Source: Shewanella indica (lineage in GTDB: Bacteria > Pseudomonadota > Gammaproteobacteria > Enterobacterales > Shewanellaceae). Taken from it: a stretch of DNA of 64,000 nucleotides. The number at the start of each line of letters is the position of its first letter. The first letter of the stretch is position 1. The stretch spans positions 124,001 through 188,000 of the forward strand of contig NZ_NIJK01000027.1 of assembly GCF_002836975.1 (NCBI RefSeq), given 5' to 3'. The position numbers and the translations under genes were made by a program. Shown here piece by piece: positions 55,672 through 63,869 of this stretch. The notes beneath the pieces are model-generated. The model worked only from the letters and a program-made list of their open reading frames with translations. It made no database searches and was not told where the DNA came from.

Positions 55672-55747
55672 GCCCGAATAGCTCAGTTGGTAGAGCAGCG
55701 GATTGAAAATCCGCGTGTCCCTGGTTCGATTCCGGGTTCGGGCACCA
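55672..55747 (+). tRNA. tRNA-Phe (GAA)
   Basis: 76 nt including encoded CCA. Acceptor GCCCGAA/TTCGGGC, D-loop AGCTCAGTTGGTAGAGC, anticodon loop with GAA between GGATT and AATCC, T-loop GGTTCGATTCC. First gene of the tRNA cluster. Confidence 0.97.
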
Positions 55748-55799
55748 CCTTCAACTTTAAGGTGCTCAGGCGACTGAGGAAATTGCAAGGCAGTACAGT

Positions 55800-55886
55800 G
55801 CAGGTGTGGTGGAATTGGTAGACACGCCAGCTTCAGGTGCTGGTGCCCTCACGGGCGTGGAAGTTCAAGTCTTCTCACCTGTACCA
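55800..55886 (+). tRNA. tRNA-Leu (CAG), copy 1
   Basis: 87 nt with encoded CCA. Anticodon CAG in the stem CCAGC/GCTGG; long variable arm GCCCTCACGGGC as in class II tRNAs; T-loop GTTCAAGTC. The acceptor stem GCAGGTG/CACCTGT has a G-T (G-U) first pair. Confidence 0.96.
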
Positions 55887-55926
55887 CTTTGCAATAATAG
55901 TTAGCTGTACGTTAGACTCTAAGTGT

Positions 55927-56013
55927 GCAGGTGTGGTGGAATTGGTAGACACGCCAGCTTCAGGTGCTGGTGCCCTCACGGGCGTGGAAGTTCAAGTCTT
56001 CTCACCTGTACCA
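55927..56013 (+). tRNA. tRNA-Leu (CAG), copy 2
   Basis: Identical to copy 1. The 127-bp unit (87-nt gene plus 40-bp spacer) repeats exactly. Confidence 0.96.
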
Positions 56014-56053
56014 CTTTGCAATAATAGTTAGCTGTACGTTAGACTCTAAGTGT

Positions 56054-56140
56054 GCAGGTGTGGTGGAATTGGTAGACACGCCAGCTTCAGGTGCTGGTGC
56101 CCTCACGGGCGTGGAAGTTCAAGTCTTCTCACCTGTACCA
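56054..56140 (+). tRNA. tRNA-Leu (CAG), copy 3
   Basis: Identical to copy 1, same 40-bp spacer on both sides. Confidence 0.96.
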
Positions 56141-56180
56141 CTTTGCAATAATAGTTAGCTGTACGTTAGACTCTAAGTGT

Positions 56181-56267
56181 GCAGGTGTGGTGGAATTGGT
56201 AGACACGCCAGCTTCAGGTGCTGGTGCCCTCACGGGCGTGGAAGTTCAAGTCTTCTCACCTGTACCA
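56181..56267 (+). tRNA. tRNA-Leu (CAG), copy 4
   Basis: Identical to copy 1, same 40-bp spacer on both sides. Confidence 0.96.
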
Positions 56268-56307
56268 CTTTGCAATAATAGTTAGCTGTACGTTAGACTC
56301 TAAGTGT

Positions 56308-56394
56308 GCAGGTGTGGTGGAATTGGTAGACACGCCAGCTTCAGGTGCTGGTGCCCTCACGGGCGTGGAAGTTCAAGTCTTCTCACCTGTACCA
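56308..56394 (+). tRNA. tRNA-Leu (CAG), copy 5
   Basis: Identical gene; the following spacer changes to a different 32-bp sequence (ATTAACACATAAAGAGTCG...). Confidence 0.96.
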
Positions 56395-56426
56395 ATTAAC
56401 ACATAAAGAGTCGAAATGAAAACAGT

Positions 56427-56513
56427 GCAGGTGTGGTGGAATTGGTAGACACGCCAGCTTCAGGTGCTGGTGCCCTCACGGGCGTGGAAGTTCAAGTCTT
56501 CTCACCTGTACCA
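56427..56513 (+). tRNA. tRNA-Leu (CAG), copy 6
   Basis: Identical gene flanked on both sides by the 32-bp spacer type. Confidence 0.96.
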
Positions 56514-56545
56514 ATTAACACATAAAGAGTCGAAATGAAAACAGT

Positions 56546-56632
56546 GCAGGTGTGGTGGAATTGGTAGACACGCCAGCTTCAGGTGCTGGTGCCCTCACGG
56601 GCGTGGAAGTTCAAGTCTTCTCACCTGTACCA
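56546..56632 (+). tRNA. tRNA-Leu (CAG), copy 7
   Basis: Identical gene; last of the array, directly followed by the operon terminator. Confidence 0.96.
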
Positions 56633-56640
56633 ATCATTTA

Positions 56641-56664
56641 AACCTCGCAATGCGAGGTTTTTTT
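56641..56664 (+). terminator. Terminator of the tRNA operon
   Basis: AACCTCGC, AAT, GCGAGGTT followed by more Ts, 8 bp after the last CCA. Confidence 0.92.
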
Positions 56665-56797
56665 GTGCCTCAAATTTGCCCCTCTCTCGTCTCACGCGTT
56701 TCATACTTTTTTGCTATACCTTTTGTATGGCTCAACAAATTGGAATGACAGGGCCTCATCCAAGGACAAGTTCCCTTCTGGACCAAGGTTCTCAAGC

Positions 56798-58420
56798 ATG
56801 AAGTTACAACTGAAACACAAGATGTTGCTCGGTATGGCCGTGCCTCTTCTCTTGATGCTGCTACTGTGCGGTATCGCCATCAATATCATGAACCAAATCG
56901 ACTCAGGGGTAGAAAATATCTACAGCGACCGGGTTGTCCCACTCAAAGATCTCAAGAGCATAGGTGATGATTACGCCGTCTTTGTTATAGACGCGATCAA
57001 CAAGGCCAATGCCGGAGACTTCAGTGCCGAACAAGCCAGTACCGCGCTCAATGAAGCTGACAGAAGCATCAAGCAGAAATGGCAGGATTACACAGCCACT
57101 CAGTTGACCGCCAGAGAATCACAACTGGTCAATGAGGCCAAGCGGCTGTTTATTCCCGCCGATGAGCAGATAAAGCGTCTGCAAAACAAATTGGCCACCC
57201 TGAGCGGTAATATTCAGGGCCAGCTCAGCCAGGAAATTATTCCTCTCTATCAGGTGATAGATCCCATCAGTGGCAAGATTGCCGAGTTGGTGACCCTGCA
57301 ACTTGATGTCGCTAAACAAGAAAGAGAGCAAACCCAAAACCTCTACTCCTCTTCCGTTGTGCTGTTTATCTCCCTGGTCAGTGTCGCCATTATTGCCAGC
57401 TTACTACTCAGTGTCTGGGTCAATCGCAGCGTCATGTTACCCATAGGCGATATTCTCACTCAGTTAAAGAAGATTCGCAGCGACTCGGACCTAACTGTGC
57501 AATTCAAAACCTTCAACGCCGATGAACTGGGGCAGATATCCGATAACTTAAGAGATGTAATATCTCACCTCAGAGGGATCCTCAACAATATCGCCAATGC
57601 CGCCAATACGGTCAGCGACTCAGCGACAGAGCTCTCCAGCTTCACCCAACAAACCAACGAGCGCATGCACAGACAACAGGCTGAGACAGAGCAGACGGCT
57701 ACTGCCATGAATGAAATGACCGCCACAGTCTCCGAAGTAGCCCAAAGCACCACGGCCGCTGCCGACTCCGCCCACAGCGCCGATGCCAGTGCCGCCAATG
57801 GCGATTCAATAGTGCAGGAGTCGATTGCCAGCATGGTGGCCCTCTCAGCGCAAATTCAGGGTACAGCGCAGGTGATCACCCACTTGGCCAATGAAAGCCA
57901 AAACATAGGCAGGGTATTGGATGTGATTAAGGGAATTGCCGAGCAAACCAATCTGCTGGCACTGAACGCCGCCATTGAGGCGGCCCGTGCCGGCGAGCAG
58001 GGGCGGGGCTTTGCCGTAGTGGCCGACGAGGTAAGAACCCTTGCCAGTCGTACCCACAGCTCAACCCAGGAGATTGAATCCATGATAGCCACACTGCAGA
58101 CAGGTGTGCAGGAAGCGGTGACGGCGATGGAGCAAGGCATCACTCAGGTCGAACAGGCCAACAGCAAAGCCAATATGGCCGGTGAGGCCTTGAAAGAGAT
58201 AGTGGTGTCGGTCGATTCCATTGCCCAGCTCAATACCCATATCGCTACCGCCGCCGAAGAGCAAAGCAGCGTGGCCGAAGATATCAATCGCAGCATTATG
58301 GCAATCAGCGACATCACCCAACAATCGGCCCAGGCAGCCAACGAGTTAACCGAGTCGGTCAGTAACTTAAGCCATCTGGCGGAAAACATGCGCGCCGAAG
58401 TGGCCCGCTTCCGTCTCTAA
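56798..58420 (+). CDS. Methyl-accepting chemotaxis protein with four-helix-bundle sensor
   Basis: A 540-aa transmembrane chemoreceptor. First span at about 9-29 (LGMAVPLLLMLLLCGIAI), a periplasmic helical domain of about 150 residues of 4HB_MCP type, second span near 185-205 (VVLFISLVSVAIIASLLLSV), HAMP (VNRSVMLPIGDILTQLKKIR), then the signalling domain with the invariant hairpin tip [20 protein letters not shown]. Ligand unknown. ATG 56798 has AAGG at 9 nt; an upstream frame extends into the tRNA terminator and is rejected. Convergent with a second receptor gene. Confidence 0.9.
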   Translation: MKLQLKHKMLLGMAVPLLLMLLLCGIAINIMNQIDSGVENIYSDRVVPLKDLKSIGDDYAVFVIDAINKANAGDFSAEQASTALNEADRSIKQKWQDYTATQLTARESQLVNEAKRLFIPADEQIKRLQNKLATLSGNIQGQLSQEIIPLYQVIDPISGKIAELVTLQLDVAKQEREQTQNLYSSSVVLFISLVSVAIIASLLLSVWVNRSVMLPIGDILTQLKKIRSDSDLTVQFKTFNADELGQISDNLRDVISHLRGILNNIANAANTVSDSATELSSFTQQTNERMHRQQAETEQTATAMNEMTATVSEVAQSTTAAADSAHSADASAANGDSIVQESIASMVALSAQIQGTAQVITHLANESQNIGRVLDVIKGIAEQTNLLALNAAIEAARAGEQGRGFAVVADEVRTLASRTHSSTQEIESMIATLQTGVQEAVTAMEQGITQVEQANSKANMAGEALKEIVVSVDSIAQLNTHIATAAEEQSSVAEDINRSIMAISDITQQSAQAANELTESVSNLSHLAENMRAEVARFRL

Positions 58421-58427
58421 CTCTCTG

Positions 58428-58450
58428 AGGGCCCTTCGGGGCCTATTTTT
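58428..58450 (+). terminator. Terminator of the first chemoreceptor gene
   Basis: GGGCCC-TTCG-GGGCC type stem-loop (GC stem with a UUCG tetraloop) followed by TATTTTTT. Confidence 0.85.
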
Positions 58451-58586
58451 TATCCCTGCCAACTCCAAGCCTTTTGTGAACCCAAAAACCTTTGCCGCCA
58501 TTCCTGGCAGCCCCCTCGAAAAAGCCGTCTGCACAGCAGAGCAAGAAAATGCCACAACCGCTAAAGACTACGACTGCAACTAAAAC

Positions 58587-58611
58587 AAAACCGCGGACAT
58601 GCCGCGGTTTT
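58587..58611. terminator. Terminator of the second chemoreceptor gene
   Basis: AAAACCGCGG, ACATG, CCGCGGTTTT. It lies 18 bp past the leftward stop; a leftward T-run (TTTTGTTTTAG) follows. Confidence 0.85.
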
Positions 58612-58628
58612 CGCCTGTGCCTGGAAAA

Positions 58629-60491
58629 CTAGATTTTGAATCGACTCACCGCCTGATGCAGATAGTCGGCGCGGTGACGAACCTCATCGGATGCCGTAGC
58701 ATTCTCTTCTGCCGCCTGAGCCGACTCCTCGGCAATATCGCGGATCACCACCACATTCTTGTTCACCTCGGCGGCCACCATACTCTGCTCTTCAATGGCG
58801 GCAGCTATTTGAGTGCTCATATCCATAATATTGGTGACATCAGCATTGATCTGCGCAAGCAAGGTGCCGGCACTGGCCGCCTGCCTGGCACTCTCACCGC
58901 CCTGCTTTTGGCTCTGCTCCATAATATCCACTATCGAATGAGTACGGCTCTGCAGGGTTTGAATGATACCGGCAATCTCTTCGGTCGACTCCTGAGTTCG
59001 CATCGCCAAACTGCGCACCTCATCGGCCACCACGGCAAAGCCCCGCCCCTGCTCGCCGGCACGGGCCGCTTCAATGGCGGCATTCAATGCCAACAGGTTG
59101 GTCTGTTCGGCGATACCGCGGATCACATCCAACACACTGCCTATGGTCTGGCTGTCTTTTTCAAGTTCGGCCACCACCTTGGCAGAGTCATTTAGTTGTT
59201 GCGCCAAAGACTGGATCTTATTGATAGTATCTTCAACCTCAACCTGACCATCCTGAGCATTGTGGTGGGTCTGTTCCGCCTTACCGGCAGCCAGTTCAGT
59301 ATTCTTGGCAATCTCGTCTATGGTAGCGCCCATCTCGGTGATCGCCGTAGCGACCATATCGGTTTCATTCAGCTGTTTCGACACGCCTTCCGAGGCGCTG
59401 ATGGCATTGCGAGACAACTCTTCACAGGAATGGCGCATGGCATCCACTGATTCGATAACCTGTTCGATCAGCTTCTGGAAACTCTCCACCATGCTGTTAA
59501 AATGACGTCCTATCATGCCCAGCTCATCGTTGGAGCCCACATCACAGCGCAGCGACAGATCTTTTTGAAGCTCGATGCGGGAAATGACATCCGTGATACG
59601 CTCGACCGGCCTCATAATACTGCGGATAATCATCACAGTACTGACCACCAACAACAAAGCAATAAGACCAAATAGTGCCAACCCCAGCATGAAGCTGTAC
59701 TGCTGCTCGTTTTCCACCTTGGCTATTGCCAACTCTTTCAGCTTGGTAGATGAGCTTTCCGTGGCAAAAATCGCTTCTCGCAGCTGCCCCATCATGCCCT
59801 TGGACTCGTCGAGCCCCAACTCCTGCTCCTTGGCCACCAAACTCTTAAAGCTTTGCTGATATTTGCTCATCAGTTGCTCAATATTGCTACGAACACTGAA
59901 GTCCAGCAAACTGGCATTGAGCTCCTCATTGAAACGTTCGATATTGGTATCAAACTTATTGAGGTAGCTGAGATCCCGCCGCAACATAAAGTCTTTCTCA
60001 TTACGCCTCAGTTGCAGCATCAACACCATAAGCTCAGACACATTATGCTCTGCCACCAAGCTTTCGACATTGTGCACCGCTGAGCGTAGCTCACCGTAGA
60101 GGCCACTCTTGGGGTTCAGACCTATCTCACGCTGTAATTGCACCACCCCGGTAAACAACTGCCGGTAGTTGGCAAAATCACGATTAAAGCTGTTTATCGG
60201 CGCCTCGGGGAGATCATACTCCTTGAAGATCAGTGCCAGTTCTTGCATCAACTGCGCCGTGGCCTGTGCTTCCTGCTGATGTATCTCGACATACTTGAGA
60301 TCCTGGCGGCCAAAAAAATCCTTCTCATTCTTGCGCATGCTTAATACTTCTTTGTCCAGCTCAACCACTTTCTGGATGGCGATGGACAGTTCTGTCTGCA
60401 CCGAGCTGGAATATTGCTGCAGTGCAAACATCAATACCAAGGCGCCAATCGAAACGGCGGCACTCAGTAACAACTTATGGCGAATAAGCAT
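58629..60491 (-). CDS. Methyl-accepting chemotaxis protein with HBM sensor domain
   Basis: A 620-aa chemoreceptor. First span at residues 8-25, then a periplasmic region of about 250 residues with the duplicated [14 protein letters not shown] (about 52) and [14 protein letters not shown] (about 162) motifs that mark the helical bimodular (HBM) domain of McpS-type receptors, which sense TCA intermediates and other organic acids. Second span at about 272-293, HAMP, and the signalling tip [20 protein letters not shown]. The ligand here is not determinable from sequence. Confidence 0.9.
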   Translation of the reverse strand: MLIRHKLLLSAAVSIGALVLMFALQQYSSSVQTELSIAIQKVVELDKEVLSMRKNEKDFFGRQDLKYVEIHQQEAQATAQLMQELALIFKEYDLPEAPINSFNRDFANYRQLFTGVVQLQREIGLNPKSGLYGELRSAVHNVESLVAEHNVSELMVLMLQLRRNEKDFMLRRDLSYLNKFDTNIERFNEELNASLLDFSVRSNIEQLMSKYQQSFKSLVAKEQELGLDESKGMMGQLREAIFATESSSTKLKELAIAKVENEQQYSFMLGLALFGLIALLLVVSTVMIIRSIMRPVERITDVISRIELQKDLSLRCDVGSNDELGMIGRHFNSMVESFQKLIEQVIESVDAMRHSCEELSRNAISASEGVSKQLNETDMVATAITEMGATIDEIAKNTELAAGKAEQTHHNAQDGQVEVEDTINKIQSLAQQLNDSAKVVAELEKDSQTIGSVLDVIRGIAEQTNLLALNAAIEAARAGEQGRGFAVVADEVRSLAMRTQESTEEIAGIIQTLQSRTHSIVDIMEQSQKQGGESARQAASAGTLLAQINADVTNIMDMSTQIAAAIEEQSMVAAEVNKNVVVIRDIAEESAQAAEENATASDEVRHRADYLHQAVSRFKI

Positions 60492-61071
60492 GGTGTTACC
60501 TCAATAAAAAGAGTCACTCTAAAAAAATAGTCGCAATTCTGTCCCCGTGTCAGTTGAGTTAATCCGGTAACAAAAATGTCATCTTATATTGTCAATGATT
60601 AACCTATTGAAAAACAGTCACTAGCCTTGTCGCTGTGCAAAAAAAACTAAAATTTTTTCTATTAACTGAGTCAAAAAAACCGAAAGCGCCAAGCATCTGT
60701 CGTTCAAGGAAGGTTTTAACCCTACAAACAGCAATTGCATGCGATATTCAAAAATCAAAAGTGAATCCAAGAAAGCTCTAAAGTTCCCTTCCCCTTATCA
60801 CAGGTTAGTGCCGAGCTCAGATTGCCAACTAGGATAGCTATCCAGGGGGATAGCCCCGAAAAACCCAAAAAAACGGAGAGCAAACAACTGATTTCGGTGA
60901 AGCTTGCTTAAGGAATATGCGAATAACCAAATAACGAAAACATCGAGTAGATTAACAATTACTTTTCCACCACCAGATAAATTCTTGGTTTTTTTAATTC
61001 TTTTTTAAACCTTTTAAGCGGGTCAAACTATCCAATTACCATGACTCGCCCAAACCATTAAGGACAGCCCA
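60492..61071. other. 580-bp AT-rich region between the HBM receptor and ECF sigma genes
   Basis: Long non-coding stretch with many A/T runs. It holds the divergent promoters, a 12-bp palindrome GGATAGCTATCC at 60832-60843 followed by GGGGGATAGCCCC, which could fold as alternative hairpins, and GGTTTTAACC near 60713. No reading frame of quality, no tRNA, and no riboswitch class that I can match. Confidence 0.5.
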
Positions 61072-61629
61072 GTGAATGCCAGCCCGCAGCTGACAGAAAC
61101 CAGATACCAGCAAGAAGTGGACTTCCCGCTGGTGCAGCGTGCCCGTTTGGGGGACAAGCTTGCCTTCGCCGAGCTCTACCGCCTGCACCATGGCAGAGTC
61201 TATGCATTGTGTTTGCGCCTGGCCGGCCAGGTGCCACTGGCAGAAGATATGACCCAGGACTGCTTTATCCGTGCCTGGGAGAAGCTGGACCAATTCCGCG
61301 GTGAAAGCAAATTCAGTACCTGGCTGCACAGCCTGAGCGTCAATCAGGCATTGAGCAGTTTGAAAAAACAGCGCAGCTTCTGGGCCAGATTTCTGCCTGT
61401 GACCACAGAGGCAGACACAGAAGAGTCGACCACAACCCACACGGAGGAAACCTCTGTGTTGGAGCGCAAGATCCTCAAGTTACCCGAGCGGGCCAGAGTC
61501 GTGTTTGTGCTGTTTGCCATTGAGGGCTACAGCCATGAAGAGATAGCCGCCATGATGGGCACAAGTACCGGCACCAGCAAGGCGCAGTACCACAGGGCAA
61601 GAAACTTGCTTCAGGAGATGTTGTCATGA
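61072..61629 (+). CDS. ECF-family RNA polymerase sigma factor
   Basis: A 185-aa sigma-70 of the extracytoplasmic-function type. Region 2 spans about residues 25-90 (ELYRLHHGRVYALCLRLAG, then DMTQDCFIRAWEKLDQFRGE with the -10-binding helix). Region 4 spans about 125-180 (LPERARVVFVLFAIEGYSHE then EIAAMMGTSTGTSKAQYHRA). GTG 61072 has AAGGA at 7 nt. The stop overlaps the next start (ATGA-type, 4 bp). With the two downstream genes it forms a sigma/anti-sigma/effector operon, and a self-regulated promoter is expected but not identified. Confidence 0.88.
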   Translation: MNASPQLTETRYQQEVDFPLVQRARLGDKLAFAELYRLHHGRVYALCLRLAGQVPLAEDMTQDCFIRAWEKLDQFRGESKFSTWLHSLSVNQALSSLKKQRSFWARFLPVTTEADTEESTTTHTEETSVLERKILKLPERARVVFVLFAIEGYSHEEIAAMMGTSTGTSKAQYHRARNLLQEMLS

Positions 61630-62147
61630 ACAAGCAGCCAACATTGGAACAACTGATAGAACAACTGCCACGGGAAAAAACACCCGAGCGCGACCTCTGG
61701 CCTGAAATCGCCGCAAGGCTGGAACAATCTCAGCCACCCAAGGCCGCAAAATCCAGCAACGGCTGGCGCAATCTGGCTATCGCCTGCAGCCTGCTGTTGG
61801 TGTCTCTGCTCGGCTATCAGGGCTTGCAGCAAACCCAAAGCCGCGTCGACCCACAGATGCTGGCCATGCTGGAGCAGTTGCAGTATCAACACCAACAACA
61901 AGTGAAACAACTGGAAGCCAGTGTCAATTTCGGCCAATGGCAAAAGGTCAGCATGACCACGCCGCTCAGTCGCGGCATAGATGAACTCAGGGAAGCCGCC
62001 ACGCAGATATTCCAGGCACTAAAACAAGACCCGACCGATCAACAACTTTGGCAACTCTGGCTTTGGGTACAGCAAAGGGAGATAGAGCTGCTCACCCGGG
62101 GTGAACAACTGCCCACTCAACTCGACCAACAAGGAATCAGCATATGA
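61626..62147 (+). CDS. Probable membrane anti-sigma factor
   Basis: A 173-aa protein: residues 1-45 soluble and charged (EQLIEQLPREKTPERDLWPE then IAARLEQ), one membrane span at about 48-66 (LAIACSLLLVSLLGYQGL), then a Gln-rich periplasmic helical part. Overlap with the ECF sigma gene and this topology are those of anti-sigma factors; the N-terminal part lacks a recognisable HxxxCxxC zinc motif. The role is inferred from gene order. Confidence 0.65.
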   Translation: MNKQPTLEQLIEQLPREKTPERDLWPEIAARLEQSQPPKAAKSSNGWRNLAIACSLLLVSLLGYQGLQQTQSRVDPQMLAMLEQLQYQHQQQVKQLEASVNFGQWQKVSMTTPLSRGIDELREAATQIFQALKQDPTDQQLWQLWLWVQQREIELLTRGEQLPTQLDQQGISI

Positions 62148-63082
62148 ACAAGATATCACTAACCCTACTCTCCTCAGCCCTGCTGCTGAGCCCGGTATTG
62201 CAGGCGGCCGAGAAGGCCGATCAAAGCGCGGCGCTGGAGTCCGGAGCTAAATTGAATATCAAGATCCAACGGGGAGAAGTGAAGATCCGCAGTTGGGACA
62301 AGGCTGAAGTCGCCATCAAGGGCAAGCTGGATGAGCTCAGTGAAGGCCTGGTGTTTGGTCAGCAGGGCGGCAGCTTTGTTATCGAAGACAAGCTGCCAAA
62401 GAGCTATAACAGCCGGGACAAAGACGGCTCAAAGCTGGAGATCTTTCTGCCCGCCACAGTCAATATGAAGCTTAAAGGCGTTTCCGCCGATTATGACCTT
62501 CAAGGATTGGAGGGTGAGATCAGCTCGGCCAATGTCAGTGGTGATATCAAGGGCCAGGATCTCAAAGGCAATCTGCAACTGACAACGGTTTCCGGCAGTA
62601 TCATCACCCAGAGGAACCAGGGTGAACTGTATCTGGAAACCGTTTCCGGCGACATTGAGGATAAACAGAGTCTGGGCAAGGTGAGTTATCGCCTGGTGAG
62701 CGGCAAACTGAACGCCGAGAGTGATGCCATAGAAGTGGAGCTGGATCAGGTCTCGGGCAAGAGTCAGTTGACCCTGAAGGCTCCCGAGTCACTCAAGGCC
62801 AGAACCGTCAGTGGCGACTTGAGTATTGCCATGCAGAGCCTGGCCGGCAATGCCAATGTCGATAGCGTCAGTGGCGATATTGAACTCAAGTTTGCCAAAC
62901 TGCCGAATGCCGCCTTTGATATCAGCGGTGGCCCAGGTGGCAAGATTGACAACCAACTGACTCAGGACTCACCGAAAAAAGCCAAGTACACCAAGGCTGA
63001 ATCGCTGCAGTTCCAAAGCGGTTCCGGCCAGGCCGATGTCAGTATCAACACCATCAGTGGCCGGATTAAACTGCAGCAATAA
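62144..63082 (+). CDS. DUF4097 exported beta-solenoid protein
   Basis: A 312-aa protein with a signal peptide (residues 1-21, ending VLQA-AEKAD) and many short beta repeats built on a VSGD or VSGx motif (ANVSGDIKGQDLKG, TTVSGSIITQRN, ETVSGDIEDKQ, RTVSGDLSIAM and DSVSGDIELKF), typical of DUF4097/DUF4098 adhesin-like folds. It overlaps the anti-sigma gene by 4 bp, so all three are translationally coupled. It could be the periplasmic effector or sensor of the sigma system; that is an inference. Ends with terminator 63094-63128. Confidence 0.8.
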   Translation: MNKISLTLLSSALLLSPVLQAAEKADQSAALESGAKLNIKIQRGEVKIRSWDKAEVAIKGKLDELSEGLVFGQQGGSFVIEDKLPKSYNSRDKDGSKLEIFLPATVNMKLKGVSADYDLQGLEGEISSANVSGDIKGQDLKGNLQLTTVSGSIITQRNQGELYLETVSGDIEDKQSLGKVSYRLVSGKLNAESDAIEVELDQVSGKSQLTLKAPESLKARTVSGDLSIAMQSLAGNANVDSVSGDIELKFAKLPNAAFDISGGPGGKIDNQLTQDSPKKAKYTKAESLQFQSGSGQADVSINTISGRIKLQQ

Positions 63083-63093
63083 TCAGCTGTATC

Positions 63094-63128
63094 GCACCAA
63101 GGCCTCCGGCTGGCCTTGGTGCCTTTTC
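63094..63128. terminator. Terminator between the DUF4097 gene and rsuA
   Basis: GCACCAAGGCC, loop TCCGGCT, GGCCTTGGTGC followed by TTTTCTT: an 11-bp stem between convergent genes. Confidence 0.85.
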
Positions 63129-63129
63129 T

Positions 63130-63822
63130 TCAGCCTACCGAGGCTATCTCGGCTTCGGTCAGATAACGCCACTCACCGGGTTCCAGTTCACTATCCAGCT
63201 CTATGGCGCCGATTGACTCACGATGCAGGGCTTCCACTTTATTGCCCACAGCGGCAAACATACGTTTCACCTGATGATATTTGCCTTCGGTAATGGTCAA
63301 CAAGACTTCGGTCGGGCTAATCAGCTGCAACTGCGCCGGCCGGGTCAGCCCCTCTTCCCGGTGCAGCGCCAGGCCGGCGGCAAATTGCGGGATCAAGTCT
63401 TCAGTAACAGGGGTGGCCAGCCACACCCGGTAGCGTTTGCCGCATTCCTTCTTGGGAGAGGTTAGCTTGTGTGACCACTGGCCATCGTCGGTAATCAACA
63501 CCAGACCTGTGGTATCGGCATCCAGGCGCCCGGCAATATGCAGGCTCTCGGGCTTTTCGATCTCCAGTAGACTGATGACCGAAGGATAGACCTCATCCAC
63601 AGTTGAGCAGATGGTATCGACCGGCTTATGCAACATCAGATATCTGTTGCCTATCAAGCTGATAGGTTCACCGTCGAAGCACACTCTCATGCCATCACGC
63701 ACCTTGAAGCTGGAGTCCTTGACGATTTCACCATCGACACTGATTTCACCGCGGTGCAGCGCCTTCTTGGCCATGGAACGGGTCAGCTCTGTAGACTCAC
63801 AGATAAATTTATCTAAACGCAC
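63130..63822 (-). CDS. rsuA: 16S rRNA pseudouridine-516 synthase RsuA
   Basis: Makes pseudouridine 516 in 16S rRNA. 230 aa: N-terminal S4 domain (RLDKFICESTELTRSMAKKA), catalytic HIAGRLDADTTGLVLITDDG with the nucleophilic Asp, and ITEGKYHQVKRMFAAVGNKV. GTG 63822 begins VRLDKFICES, matching the MRLDKF start of orthologues; an upstream TTG (63834) has no spaced ribosome binding site. Confidence 0.9.
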   Translation of the reverse strand: MRLDKFICESTELTRSMAKKALHRGEISVDGEIVKDSSFKVRDGMRVCFDGEPISLIGNRYLMLHKPVDTICSTVDEVYPSVISLLEIEKPESLHIAGRLDADTTGLVLITDDGQWSHKLTSPKKECGKRYRVWLATPVTEDLIPQFAAGLALHREEGLTRPAQLQLISPTEVLLTITEGKYHQVKRMFAAVGNKVEALHRESIGAIELDSELEPGEWRYLTEAEIASVG

Positions 63823-63869
63823 TTGGCTATCCAACCTCTTGAGTTATGCCGTGTCAATTGCGCGCCATT

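Larger units (their letters stand above)
55800..56632 (+). repeat. Tandem array of seven tRNA-Leu units with two spacer families
   Basis: Four spacers of 40 bp (after copies 1-4) are identical to one another and two spacers of 32 bp (after copies 5-6) are identical to one another, indicating two separate tandem amplifications. The 40-bp spacer contains TTGCAA, then 18 nt later TAGACT, a weak promoter-like pair, so inner units might also be transcribed on their own. Confidence 0.9.

Noticed and set aside
55837..56632. Series of 62-72 residue plus-strand frames with identical sequence (MLVPSRAWKFKSS...)
   Set aside because: They are translations of the tandem tRNA-Leu genes, a well-known annotation artefact.
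55800..56632. Regular 127/119-bp repeat that could suggest a CRISPR array
   Set aside because: The repeated part folds as tRNA-Leu and the spacers are identical within each family, unlike CRISPR spacers.
60781..60900. Possible c-di-GMP (GEMM) riboswitch before the ECF sigma gene
   Set aside because: Local hairpins (GGATAGCTATCC, GGGGGATAGCCCC) are present but the conserved GEMM core and tetraloop-receptor arrangement are not.
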